A stretch of 64,000 nt of DNA from Rhizobiaceae bacterium (GTDB lineage Bacteria > Pseudomonadota > Alphaproteobacteria > Rhizobiales > Rhizobiaceae): contig JARGOX010000004.1 of assembly GCA_029233925.1 (NCBI GenBank), positions 186,001-250,000 of the forward strand, read 5' to 3'. Positions 61,645 to 64,000 of this stretch are shown here, one piece after another (within the stretch, counting starts at the first letter, position 1; each line of letters begins with the position of its first letter). Under the pieces are notes generated by a model. It ran no database searches. It had not been told where the DNA came from and saw nothing but the letters and a program-made list of their open reading frames with translations. The translations under genes were made by a program, and so were the position numbers.

Positions 61645-62592
61645 ATGAAAGCACATTTTGCAGCCGTTGACTGGGGCACATCGAGTTTTCGCATCTGGCT
61701 GATGTCGAAAAGCGGGCAAGTGCTGGCCGAGCGGCGCAGCCATGAAGGCATGGTTCACGCCGCAGCATCCGGTTTTGCAGATATTCTGCAGGCGCATTTA
61801 CATGCCTTTGGCGCGCCGCCTTCCCTGCCGGTTGTCATCTGTGGCATGGCCGGAGCCCGTCAGGGCTGGCTGGAGGCAGACTATCTGAACGTACCGGCCA
61901 AACTCCTGGACATTGTCGACAGGGCCGTGCGAATCGATGATCCGCAACGCGATATTCGCATCCTTCCCGGCATTGCCCAGCGCAACCCGGAACGACCGGA
62001 TGTCATGCGCGGCGAGGAAACGCAATTGCTGGGCGGGCTTGCATCGCATTCTCAATCGGCATTTTTCTGCCTGCCCGGCACCCATTCCAAATGGGTGCAG
62101 GTGCAATCGGGCAGCGTCACCGGCTTTGCAACCTGCATGACCGGTGAACTGTTCAGCCTGATCCGTCAGCAATCCATTTTGCAACACGCGATGGGTGACA
62201 TTGACAGCTGCGACCCGGGCAACGTCGACTTCCTGGCAGGCGTGCGCGACGCCTATGACAGGCCTTCAGAATTTTCCCGGTTGCTGTTTTCCATTCGCGC
62301 CGGGCAGTTGCTTTTCGACAGCGCGCCGGAACGCAATTACGCACGCCTGTCGGGCCTGTTGATCGGATTTGAAATCGCTGGCTGCCTTTCTGATGCTGGT
62401 GAAAACACCACCATTCATCTGATTGCCTCAGGCCGCTTGCGTGACCTCTATGAAGCAGCATTCTCCTGCCTGGCACTGCAATTTGCCACAACAGATGCAG
62501 ACAAGGCGGTTCTCGCCGGGCTTTTTTCAGCTGCGCAAAAATTCTGGCCACAAGCCATTTTGCCGAACAATGACGGATCGATAAAAACATGA
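61645..62592 (+). CDS. dgoK: 2-dehydro-3-deoxygalactonokinase
   Basis: 315-aa sugar-acid kinase of the DgoK family: AAVDWGTSSFRIWLMSKSGQ is the conserved opening, MAGARQGWLEADYL and GEETQLLGGL further hallmarks, and LPGTHSKWVQVQSGSVTGFA with TCMTGELFSLIRQQSIL the active-site region. Phosphorylates 2-dehydro-3-deoxy-galactonate. Its stop overlaps the aldolase start as ATGA. Confidence 0.93.
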   Translation: MKAHFAAVDWGTSSFRIWLMSKSGQVLAERRSHEGMVHAAASGFADILQAHLHAFGAPPSLPVVICGMAGARQGWLEADYLNVPAKLLDIVDRAVRIDDPQRDIRILPGIAQRNPERPDVMRGEETQLLGGLASHSQSAFFCLPGTHSKWVQVQSGSVTGFATCMTGELFSLIRQQSILQHAMGDIDSCDPGNVDFLAGVRDAYDRPSEFSRLLFSIRAGQLLFDSAPERNYARLSGLLIGFEIAGCLSDAGENTTIHLIASGRLRDLYEAAFSCLALQFATTDADKAVLAGLFSAAQKFWPQAILPNNDGSIKT

Positions 62593-63224
62593 CACAGACA
62601 AAAACCTGGCCCCAATTGAAACGCTCGCTGGTTGCCATCCTGCGTGGCATCAAACCGGAAGAGACGGCGGGGGCGATTGTTGCTCTTGTCAATGCCGGTT
62701 TCGAGGCCATCGAAATACCGCTCAATTCACCGACGCCCTTTGATTCCATTCGCATCGCGGTCAAAACAGCCCCATCCCATTGCCTGATCGGTGCCGGGAC
62801 AGTTCTGACCATCGAGGATGTGGACCGACTGGCAAAGGTTGGCGGATCGTTGATGATCAGCCCCAATGTCGATCCCGATGTCATTGGCCGTGCCGGAACG
62901 CATGGCATGATCACCATGCCCGGGGTTTTCACGCCAACCGAAGCGCTGAGCGCGGTCAAGGCCGGCGCCTCCGCATTGAAATTTTTTCCGGCAAATATTC
63001 TTGGTCCTGCCGGGATCACCGCGATCAGGGCGGTGCTTCCTGCCGATTTGGAAATTGGCGCCGTGGGCGGCGTTTCCCATGAAAACTTTGCCCACTATCG
63101 CGAAGCCGGCATTCGCACCTTCGGCCTTGGTTCAAGTCTATACAAACCAGGCATGTCGGCAGCCGAAATAGAAAAGCGGGCCATCGCGTCAATCGATGCC
63201 TATGATAGAATTTTTGGAGACTGA
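62589..63224 (+). CDS. dgoA: 2-dehydro-3-deoxy-6-phosphogalactonate aldolase
   Basis: 211-aa KDPG/KDPGal aldolase. LVAILRGIKPEETAGAIVAL opens the barrel with the catalytic Glu-containing FEAIEIPLNSP; IGAGTVLTIEDV and PGVFTPTEALSAVKAGASAL with LKFFPA supply the Schiff-base lysine. It cleaves the product of DgoK to pyruvate and glyceraldehyde 3-phosphate. Start overlaps dgoK by 4 nt. Confidence 0.94.
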   Translation: MTQTKTWPQLKRSLVAILRGIKPEETAGAIVALVNAGFEAIEIPLNSPTPFDSIRIAVKTAPSHCLIGAGTVLTIEDVDRLAKVGGSLMISPNVDPDVIGRAGTHGMITMPGVFTPTEALSAVKAGASALKFFPANILGPAGITAIRAVLPADLEIGAVGGVSHENFAHYREAGIRTFGLGSSLYKPGMSAAEIEKRAIASIDAYDRIFGD

Positions 63225-63225
63225 C

Positions 63226-64000
63226 ATGCAAAAGGCTGACATCGAAAATGCAGGCATCGAAAAAGCAGACCGGGCCTATGCGATTTTTGACGATACAAAA
63301 TGCCAGCTTGGCGAAGGGCCGACCTATGAGCCGGGAAGCAATACGGCCTGGTGGTTTGATATTCTTGGCAAAAAGCTGATCGAACGCCCGTTGTCAGCGG
63401 ACCGTGCGATCGTCCATGATCTGCCGCGCATGGCCAGTGCCCTTGCTGTGGTCGATGGCGATCGCCAATTGCTGATATGCGATGATGGTCTCTATCTGCG
63501 CAAAACCGCTGATGGCACGCTATCCTTGCTCAAGGCGCTGGAGGCGGACAATGCGAAAACACGCTCCAACGACAGCCGCGTGCACCCCAGCGGCGCCATG
63601 TGGATTGGCACTATGGGGATTGAGGCTGAAACGGGCGCAGGCGCTATCTACCATTTTCATCGCGGCGAATTGCAGGTTCTGTATTCGCACATCAGCGTCC
63701 CGAACAGCATATGCTTTAATACCGACGGATCGGTCGGCCATTACACCGATACGCCGACCGGCAAGGTCATGCGTGTCGCCCTTGATCCCGCCAATGGCTT
63801 GCCGGTCGGCGAGCCCTCGGTATTTCTGGATCGGACCACGGACAGCACGGGTTGGGCAGATGGTGCCATCATGGACGCTGATGGCATCATCTGGATCGCC
63901 CGCTGGGACGGGGCCTGCGTCAAAGCCTATGATCCGACTGGCGTCTGCGTGGAGACCATCACCCTTCCGGCTGCCCGGATAACCTGCCCGGCTTTCATCG
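63226..64000 (+). CDS. SMP-30/gluconolactonase/LRE family lactonase (partial, runs off the window)
   Basis: 258 codons without a stop from ATG at 63226 to the window end. CQLGEGPTYEPGSNTAWWFD has the metal-binding Glu, KTRSNDSRVHPSGAMWIGTM the RxND and GTM signature, VPNSICFNTDGS and GWADGAIMDADGIIWIARWD the further Asn and Asp ligands. It begins 1 nt after the aldolase stop. It should hydrolyse the sugar lactone made by the SDR. About 30-50 C-terminal residues are missing. Confidence 0.9.
   Translation, partial: MQKADIENAGIEKADRAYAIFDDTKCQLGEGPTYEPGSNTAWWFDILGKKLIERPLSADRAIVHDLPRMASALAVVDGDRQLLICDDGLYLRKTADGTLSLLKALEADNAKTRSNDSRVHPSGAMWIGTMGIEAETGAGAIYHFHRGELQVLYSHISVPNSICFNTDGSVGHYTDTPTGKVMRVALDPANGLPVGEPSVFLDRTTDSTGWADGAIMDADGIIWIARWDGACVKAYDPTGVCVETITLPAARITCPAFI

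Overview
The window looks like a chromosomal segment of an alphaproteobacterium, most likely a Hyphomicrobiales (Rhizobiales) or Rhodobacterales relative. This is inferred from the gene families (ABC and TRAP importers packed with catabolic enzymes, a fused indolepyruvate oxidoreductase beside an Lrp regulator, HyuA/HyuB, a De Ley-Doudoroff type sugar-acid module), the moderately high GC content and the tightly overlapping genes. No rRNA, replication gene or phage structural gene was seen. The only RNA gene recognised is one tRNA-Arg(CCG).

Layout. 0-4.1 kb, minus strand: an ABC importer fragment with an acyl-CoA-synthetase-like enzyme, then an outer-membrane beta-barrel gene. 4.1-8.2 kb: an Lrp regulator divergent from a fused indolepyruvate:ferredoxin oxidoreductase. 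8.2-17.3 kb: one long minus-strand operon (hyuA, hyuB, tetR, gst, an NMT1/SsuABC-type ABC importer, an EamA exporter) with a TetR-like palindrome at its promoter. 17.7-24.7 kb: a second minus-strand operon (sulfatase, metallo-beta-lactamase-fold alkylsulfatase-like enzyme, TRAP-TAXI importer, SDR), which looks like uptake and cytoplasmic hydrolysis of a sulfate ester. 24.8-26.5 kb is a decay zone with a cyclase remnant and a broken GT32 glycosyltransferase.

26.6-33.4 kb is an extracytosolic flavin redox module: two PepSY proteins, a DUF2271 protein with a flavinylation-like TGAS motif, a PepSY-TM/flavodoxin/FAD-NAD reductase and the flavin transferase ApbE, with a divergent two-component system. 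33.9-34.6 kb holds hipB and an internally deleted hipA.

35.7-43.75 kb is bounded by a partial copy of the 3' half of tRNA-Arg(CCG) on the left and the intact tRNA on the right, so it looks like a genomic island of about 8 kb with no recognisable integrase. It carries a Fic protein with an AbiEi-like N-terminal region, preceded by four repeats spaced exactly 24 bp. It also carries a secreted nuclease, an arsR/AHSA1/GFA cluster with two operator palindromes, hipBA, and several remnants (LysR, HsdM, IS1380, DUF1801).

44-55.4 kb holds a secreted alpha/beta hydrolase, a hairpin-rich non-coding repeat, and a LysR gene divergent from a ten-gene operon. That operon encodes an amino-acid ABC importer, creatininase-like hydrolase, class III aminotransferase, GNAT, CoA-transferase A and B, and M20 deacylase, and could degrade a diamino or beta-amino acid. 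A second copy of the hairpin repeat follows at 55.4 kb. 55.8-58.7 kb is an ArnC/LAB_N/ArnT-like lipid-linked sugar transfer module on the minus strand. 59-64 kb carries an acyl-CoA synthetase, then an SDR, KDGal kinase, KDPGal aldolase and an SMP-30 lactonase that runs off the window end.
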